DNA of 64,000 nt from Streptomyces sp. DH41 (GTDB taxonomy: Bacteria > Actinomycetota > Actinomycetes > Streptomycetales > Streptomycetaceae). Below, one piece after another: positions 25,880 through 35,272 of this stretch (the first letter of the stretch is position 1; every line of letters starts with the position of its first letter). The stretch covers positions 310,001-374,000 of the forward strand of contig NZ_JARVKY010000001.1 of the NCBI RefSeq assembly GCF_029813785.1, written 5' to 3'. The notes under the pieces were generated by a model. It was not told where the DNA came from and made no database searches. It saw only the letters and a list, made by a program, of their open reading frames with translations. The position numbers and the translations under genes were made by a program.

Positions 25880-27388
25880 ATGCCGACCTGCCCGAACGGA
25901 CACCAGTCGGGTTCCGACGACTGGTGCGAGGTCTGCGGTCACCGCATGGCCGGTGCCGTGCCGCCCCCTCCCCCGCCTCCGCCCCCGGGCGGCGGCTACG
26001 GCTTCCCACCGCCCGCCGGTCCCGGTGGTCAGGGCCAGGGCCCTGGTGGTCCGGGCGCCGAGCCGCAGTTGTGCCCGCAGTGCCGCACGCCGCGTGAGGG
26101 CGCGGCGCCGTTCTGCGAGGAATGCCGGTGGAACTTCCTCACCAACACCGCCACCTCGTACACCCCGGCCGCCCCGCGCCCGTCGGCGCCCGGCGGTCCG
26201 GCTCCGCACTTCCAGCAGCCGCCGGCGCCACCGTCGTACGGCGGCGGTGACTCGTACGACTACCAGGGCTCCCGCCCGTCCCAGATGAACCGGCCGGCCG
26301 AGCCGATCCCGCCGGGTCCGCCCTTCGGCGGCCCTTCGAGGCCGGGCGGCCAGGGCGGCCAGGGTGGCCCCGGTGGCGGCCCTGGTGGTCCGGGCAGCGG
26401 TCCCGGTGGTCCCGGCGGTCCCGGCGGTCCGAACGGCCCCTCCGGCCCCTTCAACCCCGGCGGCCCGAACGGTCCCGGCGGATACGGCGGCCCGGGCGGT
26501 CCCGGGGGTCCCGGTGGCGGCCCTGGCGGCCCTGGCGGCCAGGGCGGCCCTGGCGGCCCCTCCGGCCCGCCGGCCCCGCCCGCCTTCGGTGCCGACCCGT
26601 CGCGGCCGGTCCCGCCGCCGCCCGGCCCGGGCGGGCCCGGCGGCGCCCCGCAGGGATACCAGCAGTCCGGTCCGCCGGCCCCGCCCGCCTTCCCGCAGGA
26701 GACCAACCGGCCGCAGCAGGGCGGTCCGTCCTTCGGCGGCGGTGAGGACGACTGGGTGCTCTCGCCACCGTCGTCCACCGGGCACGGAGGGCCGGGCGGT
26801 CCAGGAGGCCCTGGTGGTCCCGGTGGCCCTGGTGGCCCGAACGGCCCGGGTCCGGCCCAGGGCGGCGGCTACGGCTATCCGCAGCCCGGCGCGACCCAGG
26901 CCCCGCCGCCCCCGCCCGGCGGCGGCTACGGGTTCCCCCAGCAGCCCCAGCAGCCCCAGCAGCCCCAGCGGCCTCAGCAGCCGGTGACCTGGACGGCGAC
27001 CATCGGGCCGGACCGTGAGTACTTCATGGCGATGATGCACCGCTCCGGCCCCGAGGCCGCCGGCCTGAACCTGCCCGCGTACTCGCCCGAGCAGCAGCGG
27101 ACGCTCACCGGCAACCAGATCACCATCGGCCGCCGCCGGCACTCCACCGGCGACACCCCGGACATCGACCTCGCGGTGCCGCCGGAGGACCCGGGCGTCT
27201 CGCACCAGCACGCGATGCTGGTGCAGCAGCCGGACGGGACCTGGGCGGTCGTCGACCAGAACTCGACGAACGGCACGACGGTCAACGGCGGCGACGAGCC
27301 GATCCAGCCCTTCGTGCCCGTGCCGCTGCAGGACGGCGACCGGGTGCACGTCGGCGCGTGGACGACGATCACGGTCCGCCGGGGCTAG
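25880..27388 (+). CDS. FHA domain protein with two zinc ribbons and a long Pro/Gly linker
   Basis: A 502-residue protein. Zinc ribbon 1 is PTCPNGHQS then WCEVCGHRM (2-22). Zinc ribbon 2 is [10 protein letters not shown] then FCEECRWNF (~64-88). A ~240-residue low-complexity region rich in GGPGGP follows. A phosphothreonine-binding FHA domain (~405-500) ends the protein, with [17 protein letters not shown] and [14 protein letters not shown] intact, including the conserved Arg, Ser-His and Asn. ATG 25880 is preceded by GAGGGGGAAG. As last gene of the PknG island it is the best candidate for a GarA-like reader of kinase products. The linker suggests flexible tethering. Confidence 0.92.
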   Translation: MPTCPNGHQSGSDDWCEVCGHRMAGAVPPPPPPPPPGGGYGFPPPAGPGGQGQGPGGPGAEPQLCPQCRTPREGAAPFCEECRWNFLTNTATSYTPAAPRPSAPGGPAPHFQQPPAPPSYGGGDSYDYQGSRPSQMNRPAEPIPPGPPFGGPSRPGGQGGQGGPGGGPGGPGSGPGGPGGPGGPNGPSGPFNPGGPNGPGGYGGPGGPGGPGGGPGGPGGQGGPGGPSGPPAPPAFGADPSRPVPPPPGPGGPGGAPQGYQQSGPPAPPAFPQETNRPQQGGPSFGGGEDDWVLSPPSSTGHGGPGGPGGPGGPGGPGGPNGPGPAQGGGYGYPQPGATQAPPPPPGGGYGFPQQPQQPQQPQRPQQPVTWTATIGPDREYFMAMMHRSGPEAAGLNLPAYSPEQQRTLTGNQITIGRRRHSTGDTPDIDLAVPPEDPGVSHQHAMLVQQPDGTWAVVDQNSTNGTTVNGGDEPIQPFVPVPLQDGDRVHVGAWTTITVRRG

Positions 27389-27398
27389 CGGGCGGCTC

Positions 27399-28373
27399 TC
27401 AGACGCAGGGCCAGGCGTACGGGCCCTCGGGGTCGTCCAGCCAGGCCCAGGCCCGTTCGCCGCGGACGGTGATGCCGTAGCGCTCGCGCCGCGGCGCGTC
27501 CTCGCGGTCCCACAGGGCGTACGCCTCCTGCGGATCGAGCCCGCCCCGGCTCAACGCGAGCAGGAAGCGGAACAGGTCGTCCTCCCGGGCCCTGCGCGGC
27601 ACCCCGCCCAGGCCCGGCGTCTCCGGCTCGGACCGGTCCGAGCCGCGCAACGGTACGAAGTACGCGGGCGTGGGCAGGAAGCGCCCCTCGGCGTGCCCGG
27701 CGTCGCGGACGGTGAGGACGACCAGGCCGGTGGCGAGCGGCGTCAGGATCCGGCCGCCGGGGCGGCACTGGGCGAGCCAGGCGCGCGGGACCGAGGGCAG
27801 CGAGCAGGTGGCGAGGATCCGGTCGTAGGGGGCGCGTTCGGGCACCCCGCGGGCGCCGTCGCCGGTGACGACCGCCGGATGGTATCCGGCGGCGGCCAGG
27901 TGCCGGCGGGCCGACTCGGTGATGTCGGCGTCCAGGTCGACGGTGGTGACCAGATCGTCGTCGCCGAGCCGGTGGGCGAGCAGGGCGGCGTTGTAGCCGG
28001 TACCGGCGCCGATCTCCAGGACCCGGTCGCCCTCCGTCACACCCAGCTCCACCAGCATCATCGCCATCAGCGACGGCTGGCTGCTGGAGGAGAGCAGTTC
28101 GCCGTCACGCAGCCGGGTGGCCAGCGGGGCGTCGGCGTAGGCGCCGCGCACCCAGCGTTCGCGGGCCTCCCGGTCGGGGTGCTCGCCCCACCGGCGTTCG
28201 TAGCCGCCCCGGACACCGACGTAGTAGTAGGGCACGAAGAGGTGCCGCGGCACCGTCTCGAACGTCTCCCGCCAGACCGGGTCGGCCGTCCAGGCGCCGC
28301 TCAGCTCGATCTCCCGCACCAGCTCCGCCCGCGCGGAGGCGGCGAGGCCGTCCAGGTCCTGGTGCCCGCCCAT
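27399..28373 (-). CDS. protein-L-isoaspartate O-methyltransferase-like SAM methyltransferase
   Basis: A 324-residue class I methyltransferase of the PCMT family. The PCMT N-terminal elements are VWRETFETVPRHLFVPYYY and LSSSSQPSLMAMMLVELG. Motif I, VLEIGAGTGYNAALLA, lies near residue 120, followed by TVDLDADITESA. The ~100 C-terminal residues extend beyond classical PCMT. Repair of isoaspartate in aged proteins is the family role, but related proteins modify peptides, so the substrate is open. It is convergent with the FHA gene with only 10 bp between stops. Confidence 0.85.
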   Translation of the reverse strand: MGGHQDLDGLAASARAELVREIELSGAWTADPVWRETFETVPRHLFVPYYYVGVRGGYERRWGEHPDREARERWVRGAYADAPLATRLRDGELLSSSSQPSLMAMMLVELGVTEGDRVLEIGAGTGYNAALLAHRLGDDDLVTTVDLDADITESARRHLAAAGYHPAVVTGDGARGVPERAPYDRILATCSLPSVPRAWLAQCRPGGRILTPLATGLVVLTVRDAGHAEGRFLPTPAYFVPLRGSDRSEPETPGLGGVPRRAREDDLFRFLLALSRGGLDPQEAYALWDREDAPRRERYGITVRGERAWAWLDDPEGPYAWPCV

Positions 28374-28499
28374 GTCTCCACAGTACGGGCCCGGCGGTGG
28401 ATGGTGTGCCGTGTGCGGTAGGTGCCGTAGGCGGTGAGTGCGGCATGGGGTGAAGGCGGGGTCCTACGACTCAAGTCCTATGTCCACGCGTCTGAGACC

Positions 28500-28913
28500 A
28501 TGGACGACGTGACTGAGATTCGGCGCGGCACGCTTCAGGAGCAGACCTTCTACGAGCAGGTCGGCGGGGAGGAGACCTTCCGTCGGCTCGTCCACCGTTT
28601 CTACGAGGGGGTGGCCGAGGATCCGATCCTGCGGCCGATGTACCCGGAGGAGGACCTCGGCCCGGCCGAGGAGCGTTTCGCGCTCTTCCTGATGCAGTAC
28701 TGGGGCGGCCCCACGACGTACAGCGACAACCGCGGCCACCCGCGGCTGCGCATGCGCCACGCGCCCTTCGTCGTCGACCGGGCGGCGCACGACGCCTGGC
28801 TGGGGCACATGCGGGTCGCCGTCGACGAGCTGGGGCTCTCCGAGGAACACGAGCAGACGCTGTGGAAGTACCTGACGTACGCGGCGGCCTCGATGATCAA
28901 CGCGCCGGACTGA
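28500..28913 (+). CDS. group II truncated haemoglobin
   Basis: A 137-residue trHbO-type globin. Landmarks are EQVGGEETFRRLVHRFYEGV (helices A/B), FLMQYWGGPTTYS (Tyr and Trp of the family), RHPRLRMRHAPF-like RGHPRLRMRHAPF (proximal His in RMRHAPF) and WKYLTYAAASM. It binds O2 or NO at haem and is linked to redox and NO defence. ATG 28500 is favoured. GTG 28509 and longer upstream frames exist but do not add conserved sequence. The Shine-Dalgarno is weak. Confidence 0.93.
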   Translation: MDDVTEIRRGTLQEQTFYEQVGGEETFRRLVHRFYEGVAEDPILRPMYPEEDLGPAEERFALFLMQYWGGPTTYSDNRGHPRLRMRHAPFVVDRAAHDAWLGHMRVAVDELGLSEEHEQTLWKYLTYAAASMINAPD

Positions 28914-28958
28914 CCGACCAGCCACCGGCCGGGCTGACGCGCGGGCGTCGCGGCGGGC

Positions 28959-29645
28959 TCAGCGAACGCTGATGCCCAACGCCCCGGCGGCCCCCGCCCG
29001 GCGCAGGGCGACGGACCCGTAGGGCGTGCGCAGCCGCAGCCACGCTCCCGAGGAGAACAGCTTCGGCGCGTCCGTGTCGAAGCCCCCCGGGGCCCGCAGG
29101 AACCCCAGTGACTGGGCCGCGTGCACGGCCCGCACCGGCAGCCCGGTGTCCCCGACCGTCCGGGACCATATCTCCCCGCCGATCCGGTCGAGCTCGGCCC
29201 GGGTGCGCCGCTCCGGCGCCAGCTCCGCCGTGCGGGAGCGGAACTCCGCCACCGCCGCGGCGACCAGCGCGCGCAGCGCGTCCGGGCCGGGCAGCCCCGG
29301 CTCGGGCCGCCAGCCGCCGCGCGGGGGCAGCACCCCGGCCCACGGGGGCCCGGTCACCGCTCCCGGCACACCGGCGGTGGCCGCCGCCTCGTCCACCGTC
29401 TCCAGGAGCTCACCGGCGGACACGGTCACGTCCAGCGTGGCGTCGAGCCCGTTCTCGTACGGCTTGGCCAGCCGCACGGCGCGCACGGCCAGCACCTCGA
29501 AGGAGGGCGGCCGGCCGAAGACGGCGAGGGCCGTGCCCGCCGCCTGCAGGCGCACCGCGGCCGAGCGGTCGTAGTGGAGCAGGCGGGAGAGGAAGGCCGC
29601 GAGATCCGCGGCCTCCCCCTCGTCGGCCAGGTGAAGGACCGTCAT
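28959..29645 (-). CDS. conserved hypothetical protein (228 aa)
   Basis: I do not recognise the family. The protein starts MTVLHLADEGEAADLAAFLSR at ATG 29645, which overlaps the thioesterase stop (ATGA). It is mixed alpha/beta with no transmembrane helix and no obvious catalytic motif. It contains AVRAVRLAKPYENGLDATLDV and a conserved-looking WSRTVGDTGLPVRAVHAAQS. Translational coupling places it in the ettA-thioesterase operon. It is probably a cytosolic protein widespread in Streptomyces. Confidence 0.8.
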   Translation of the reverse strand: MTVLHLADEGEAADLAAFLSRLLHYDRSAAVRLQAAGTALAVFGRPPSFEVLAVRAVRLAKPYENGLDATLDVTVSAGELLETVDEAAATAGVPGAVTGPPWAGVLPPRGGWRPEPGLPGPDALRALVAAAVAEFRSRTAELAPERRTRAELDRIGGEIWSRTVGDTGLPVRAVHAAQSLGFLRAPGGFDTDAPKLFSSGAWLRLRTPYGSVALRRAGAAGALGISVR

Positions 29646-30052
29646 GCGGCGACGGCCTCCTCCTTGTCGTCCGTGTACTCCTGAAGGAACTCCCGTTCCT
29701 CCGCGGTGATCCGGCGCGGCCGCTGCCTCTCGAAGTCGAACGGCACGATCACCGTCGAGGCGCGGACGTAGACCTGGTCGCCGTCCTTGACCTCGTAGGT
29801 GAGCGTGAAGGAGGCGGCCCTTATCTCCGTGACCCACAGCTCGATGTCGACCGGGTGGTGCCGGTGGACGAGCTGCCGCTTGTAGTCGATCTCATGGCGC
29901 GCCACCACGGACCCCTGCTTGAAGTCTTTCTCCGGGCGGAACAGGAAGTCGATACGTGCCTCCTCCAGGTAGCGGAGGAACACCACGTTGTTGACGTGGC
30001 CGTACGCGTCCATGTCCGCCCAGCGCAGTGGGCAGCGGTAGATGTGCCGCAA
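29642..30052 (-). CDS. acyl-CoA thioesterase, 4HBT (hot-dog) family
   Basis: A 136-residue single hot-dog-fold thioesterase. The family signature is CPLRWADMDAYGHVNNVVFLRYLEEAR (residues ~8-34), with the catalytic Asp of the WADMD segment and the HVNN motif. The start is TTG 30052, two bases after the ettA stop, because the first beta strand upstream of ATG 30014 is needed. No in-frame ATG or GTG lies closer. It likely hydrolyses short- or medium-chain acyl-CoA. It is coupled to ettA upstream and to the hypothetical gene downstream. Confidence 0.88.
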   Translation of the reverse strand: MRHIYRCPLRWADMDAYGHVNNVVFLRYLEEARIDFLFRPEKDFKQGSVVARHEIDYKRQLVHRHHPVDIELWVTEIRAASFTLTYEVKDGDQVYVRASTVIVPFDFERQRPRRITAEEREFLQEYTDDKEEAVAA

Positions 30053-30054
30053 GA

Positions 30055-31719
<1,665 letters not shown>

Positions 31720-31993
31720 GAGAAACCGTCCGGCAGCTTGATCAGGCAGTGGGCAGATACACCCCATCTTGCCGCACCGCCACCCTTGTGAGGAAACGCG
31801 TTCGGCGCGGGGCCTCTGACCTGGGCTTTCCCGGACGCGCCTGAGACTCGCCTGTCACTGTCGGTCGCCGACCGGTCGGTCGGAGGTCGCGGAAAACTCG
31901 CATGCGGGTGATCCCCGCGGCCCCTTAGGCTTTCCGCCCGCAGGGCCGGTGGTGTCTTGCCGCCGGCGGTCGGTCAGTGGGTGGGAGATATAC

Positions 31994-32722
31994 ATGGCTT
32001 TGACCAGTCAACTGTTCGCGGTCTGCTTCGGCGCGAGTCAGCCACTGCGTCTGGCGCAGTTCTGGTCCGGGCTTCTGGACTGGGAGCTGGAGGACGATCC
32101 CTAGGATGGCCTCGTGCTGCTGCCCAGTGATGACACCGGGTTCCGTATCCGTGTCGCTCCGAGCCAGGAGCGGAAGGTCGGACAGAACCGGATGCACTTC
32201 GATCTGACGAGCGCGTCCCTGGAGGACCAGCGGCAGACGGTGGCCAGGGCGCTGGCGCTCGGCGGACAGCACATCGACATCGGCCAAGGCCCGGAGGACG
32301 AGCACGTGGTACTCGCCGACCCTGAGGGCAATGAGTTCTGCGTCATCGAGCCGGGCAACAAGTTCCTGGCCGACTGCGGCTTCGTCGGAGCGCTGGCCTG
32401 CGACGGTTCGCAGGCGGTCGGGTACTTCTGGAGCCAAGCGCTGGGGTGGCCCCTGGTCTGGGATCAGGACCAGGAGACCGCGATCCGCTCGCCGCTCGGC
32501 GGTCCGAAGCTCACGTGGGGCGGTCCGCCGGTGGCGCCGAAGAAGGGAAGGAACCGGCTGCATTTCGACCTCGCTCCGCCTGCTCACGGTGATGTGCGGG
32601 CAGAGGTCGAGCGCCTGCTCTCCCTCGGGGCGACCCTGAACGACACCGGCCGGAGCGAGGCCCGCTGGGTGGCGATGGCCGATCCCGACGGTAATGAGTT
32701 TCGCCTGCTGACGCCCAGGTAG
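31994..32722 (+). pseudogene. VOC (glyoxalase-like) family protein interrupted by an in-frame TAG
   Basis: ATG 31994, preceded by GGGAG at 6 bases, opens a VOC-fold protein (MALTSQLFAVCFGASQPLRL then FWSGLLDWELEDDP). It meets TAG at 32102-32104 (codon 37) and continues in the same frame from DGLVLLPSDDTGFRIR to 32722. Downstream are HFDLTSASLEDQ, VLADPEGNEFCVIEPG, then a second VOC half with FWSQALGWPLVW, HFDLAPP and MADPDGNEFRLLTPR. Intact it would be a ~242-residue two-domain protein. GTG 32114 could restart translation but drops the first strand and helix. A nonsense mutation is the simplest reading; a base-call error is possible. Confidence 0.8.
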
Positions 32723-32852
32723 CGCGGCAACGGGCTTCGGTCAGGACCGGCCCCGTTCGACGAGTTGGGCTTCGAGGCCGGCGATGCGTTCTCCGGGTCG
32801 CCGGTTCCGTGGCCCTGCCAGGGACTCCTCTCGCGTCAGGGTCGTCCGGACA

Positions 32853-34262
32853 TCACTGTTCGTTCTTCCTGCGGAGGAACAGGAGGACCGCGCCGCCGAT
32901 CACGACCAGGCCTATGGCCGCGCCGCCGATCAGGGGCGTCGCGCCCGAGCTGCCGGTTTCGGCGAGGTTGGGGTCCGGGGTGGGGGTGGGGGTGACGACC
33001 TTGGTGGGGGCCGGTTCACCGAGGGGGCGGGTGCCGGCCAGTGCGGCGCTCTGGGTGCGGCAGTCGAGGACGCCCGTGAAGCGCTGTTCGAAGCCGGCCG
33101 GGCCGCGGATGGTGAAGTCGTAGGCCCGGTCCTCCGGCAGCGGGACCGTCACCGTCCGGGTCTCGCCGGCCGCGATGGTGTACTCGGTGTCCAGCAGCTC
33201 GAAGGTGAAGGGTTCGTCGCCCTTGTTGGCCGCGGTGATGTCCAGGGCGCCCTCGGCGCAGTTCTTCGTGGCGGACAGGGCGGGTATCGGTCCCTGGTCG
33301 GCCCAGGTGGCGCTCGCCGTCGCCGCGACCGTGGACTCGCTGGAGCCGGCCAGGATCTGGGTCTGGCTGCGGCTCTCCGAGGCGAAGGCGCGGCCGACCG
33401 GCACGGTGGTCGAGGCCTGGACCGTCAGTTCGGCGGTGCCGGCCGTCGCGTCCTCGGGCACGTCGAAGAAGATCTGGGAGCCGTTGGTGACGGAGGTGAC
33501 GGGCTCGCCCTTCTTGTCGACGATCCGTACTCCGCCGGTGGTGGCGTCCACCAGCGGCGTCACCGTCGCGCCGCCCGCGTTGGTGCGCACCGTCACCGGG
33601 CCGAGCCGCTCACCGGGGCGGCCCGAGACCGCGGGCGGGTCCAGGGTGAGCGACGCCGCGGGCTCCGACAGGCCGCGGGCGCTCTTCTCGAGGTGGTCGG
33701 CGAGCCGCTCGGCCTGGGGGTCGACGGCCTCGACGTCCGTGTCGTCCGAGTAGCGCCAGATGGCCACCTGCGTGCCGGCCGCGGCGTCCTGCTCGGTGAG
33801 CCCGCCGCGGACACCCGCCTTCTTGGCGAGCGCGGCGAGGTCGTTGACCTGGGGGTAGGAGTTCTGCAGGATCCAGCGGATGCGGCCGGCGTCCTTGTTG
33901 GTGCCCAGCGACGTGCCGCTCCAGGGCGTCTCCTGGTACTTGGCGTCCTTCTGCGTCGGGTTCTGGATGTCGACGCAGTACGTCTGCAGCATCCCGCCGC
34001 CCTCGACGGACATCTCGAACAGCCCGGCCGGCACCTCGTGGTCACCGTCCGCCCCGTGGATGACCGCGAGGCCGTGTGTCTTGAGGCCGCCTATCGTGGC
34101 CGTCGCCCCGCCCTGCCCCCGCGCCGCCGCGTCCTGGGCGGCGGCCGCCGGGCCGGCGCCGGTCACCACGCCCGCGGCGGCGAGCGCGGACACCATGGCC
34201 GCGGTGGCCAGTCGCGTCGCCTTCCGACCGGGCAGAGACAGCGCAGTGAGCGAAGAAAACAC
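32853..34262 (-). CDS. thioester-domain (TED) surface protein with LAETG sortase signal
   Basis: A 469-residue secreted protein. The signal peptide ends near AGPAAAAQ (~42). A thioester domain (~55-190) carries the Cys in MLQTYCVDI (~96) and the Gln in GTQVAIWRY, which form the internal Cys-Gln thioester of Cys-Gln thioester bond-forming surface proteins. Two Ig-like beta regions follow, then a TPTPTPDP linker, LAETG, a hydrophobic helix and RRKNEQ. LAxTG fits class E sortases of Streptomyces. Such adhesins can attach covalently to amines on surfaces. GTG 34262 is set by AAGGGG; TTG one codon earlier is unlikely. Confidence 0.92.
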   Translation of the reverse strand: MFSSLTALSLPGRKATRLATAAMVSALAAAGVVTGAGPAAAAQDAAARGQGGATATIGGLKTHGLAVIHGADGDHEVPAGLFEMSVEGGGMLQTYCVDIQNPTQKDAKYQETPWSGTSLGTNKDAGRIRWILQNSYPQVNDLAALAKKAGVRGGLTEQDAAAGTQVAIWRYSDDTDVEAVDPQAERLADHLEKSARGLSEPAASLTLDPPAVSGRPGERLGPVTVRTNAGGATVTPLVDATTGGVRIVDKKGEPVTSVTNGSQIFFDVPEDATAGTAELTVQASTTVPVGRAFASESRSQTQILAGSSESTVAATASATWADQGPIPALSATKNCAEGALDITAANKGDEPFTFELLDTEYTIAAGETRTVTVPLPEDRAYDFTIRGPAGFEQRFTGVLDCRTQSAALAGTRPLGEPAPTKVVTPTPTPDPNLAETGSSGATPLIGGAAIGLVVIGGAVLLFLRRKNEQ

Positions 34263-34439
34263 CAAATTCCCCTTCGAGCAGGACCCGTTGACGTGGGGGG
34301 CACGGTCCCACCAGCAGAATCACCAGCCCCGCAGGGCTCGTTCGGCATCCTAAGGACGTGACACGCCGCGCTTGCCGGTGATGTTGGTCCGCGCGGTGAT
34401 CCGACTCGGAATCGTTATCGCTCACGGGCCTGCGAGCAG

Positions 34440-34492
34440 GGCTTATCGACAAATCCACCCGGGTTTGTTCGGGACGGGTTCGTCGATAAGCC
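34440..34492. repeat. long inverted repeat between ssbB and the TED gene
   Basis: GGCTTATCGAC (34440-34450) pairs perfectly with GTCGATAAGCC (34482-34492), and further pairs inside (AATCC/GGGTT, CCC/GGG) extend the stem with mismatches. It lies downstream of ssbB and about 180 bp upstream of the TED gene, both on the minus strand. It could be the ssbB terminator or an operator for the surface protein. The AT-rich TTATCGAC arms are unusual in this DNA. Confidence 0.65.
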
Positions 34493-34499
34493 GCACTTC

Positions 34500-34551
34500 G
34501 GTCATCCCCGGCGGTCAGTCCCGGTGGTCATCCCCGGTGGTCATCCCCGGT
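34500..34551. repeat. four tandem 13-bp repeats after ssbB
   Basis: Four contiguous copies of GGTCATCCCCGGT (the first ends in C, the second reads GGTCAGTCCCGGT) fill the space between the inverted repeat and the ssbB stop. The two last copies are identical. Function is unknown; copy number may vary between strains. The remainder of 34263-34563 shows no gene. Confidence 0.85.
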
Positions 34552-34563
34552 GGTCCGTCGGCG

Positions 34564-35040
34564 TCACGCCACCACCGCGGCGGCGGGTTCCGGCCGCTGT
34601 TCGGTGGTGTCCGTGGCGGGCGGCTCTCCGGCGACCGTCTCCCAGTTGGGTTCGGGGCGCGGAGGGGAGGCCGCCGTCTCCGTCCTGCCGGTGCGCCGGA
34701 ACGCCGCCGTGCCGCGTGAGAGATCGTGCCCGATCGCCACCGCGTCGATGTCCGCCGAGGTCCAGTTCTGCCCCTCGCGCACGTCCGTGCGCACCTTCAG
34801 GCGGCCCTGCACCACGACGGGTTCGCCCACGGCCAACGACGCCGACACATTGCCGGCGAGCTGCCGGTTGGCCCAGACCGTGAAGAAGTTGGTGTGGCCG
34901 TCCGCCCACGCGCTCTTCTCCCGGTCCCAGTAGCGCGCGGTCACCGCCAGCCGGAACCGCGCCGACGGTCCGTTCGCCAGCTCCCGGAACACCGGCTGCG
35001 TCGCCACGTTGCCCACAGCACAGATCATCGTCTCGTTCAT
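34564..35040 (-). CDS. ssbB: single-stranded DNA-binding protein SsbB (second SSB paralogue)
   Basis: A 158-residue SSB. The OB fold (~1-110) shows NETMICAVGNVATQPVFREL, RFRLAVTARYWDRE, TNFFTVWANRQLA and LKVRTDVREG. The tail is Pro/Glu-rich and ends in AAAVVA, lacking the acidic DDDIPF tip of the main SSB, so it should not recruit the usual SSB partners. Streptomyces SsbB (SCO2683, from memory) acts in chromosome segregation during sporulation. It lies downstream of dynB and dynA on the same strand. Confidence 0.92.
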   Translation of the reverse strand: MNETMICAVGNVATQPVFRELANGPSARFRLAVTARYWDREKSAWADGHTNFFTVWANRQLAGNVSASLAVGEPVVVQGRLKVRTDVREGQNWTSADIDAVAIGHDLSRGTAAFRRTGRTETAASPPRPEPNWETVAGEPPATDTTEQRPEPAAAVVA

Positions 35041-35272
35041 CGCGAGTCCTCCCTCCCGTACGGGCGCGTCCCGTACGGCTGCGTCCGGCGCCGCGTGCGT
35101 CCGATTCCCGTACGCCGCCGCTGCCCGTGACGACCGCGTCCGTCACGATCGCCGCGAGGCCAGACTGCCTCGGTCCGGGCCGGGCCGCCGAGGGCTGTGG
35201 ACCGTCTTCCGGCCTGTGGAGAACTCCGTCACCCCTTCGGGCGGGAGACCCGCACTCGCCGCTGCCTCGCCG

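Noticed and set aside
26300..26890. Collagen-like GGPGGP region as a separate structural gene or CRISPR-like array
   Set aside because: It is continuous in frame with zinc ribbons and an FHA domain. Units are irregular and have no spacers.
23132..27349. Very long antisense open frame (about 1400 codons) opposite the PP2C, vWA and FHA genes
   Set aside because: It mirrors GC-rich coding DNA on the other strand, runs across three real genes and their gaps and contains no recognisable domain.
27399..28373. PCMT-like methyltransferase as part of an ATP-grasp RiPP system
   Set aside because: The only ATP-grasp gene is 29 kb away and no precursor peptide lies beside either gene.
32740..32850. Minus-strand fragment reading ERIAGLEAQLVERG, resembling a coiled coil of transposases
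   Set aside because: It is only ~37 codons, has no start or flanking inverted repeats, and the resemblance is generic to coiled coils.
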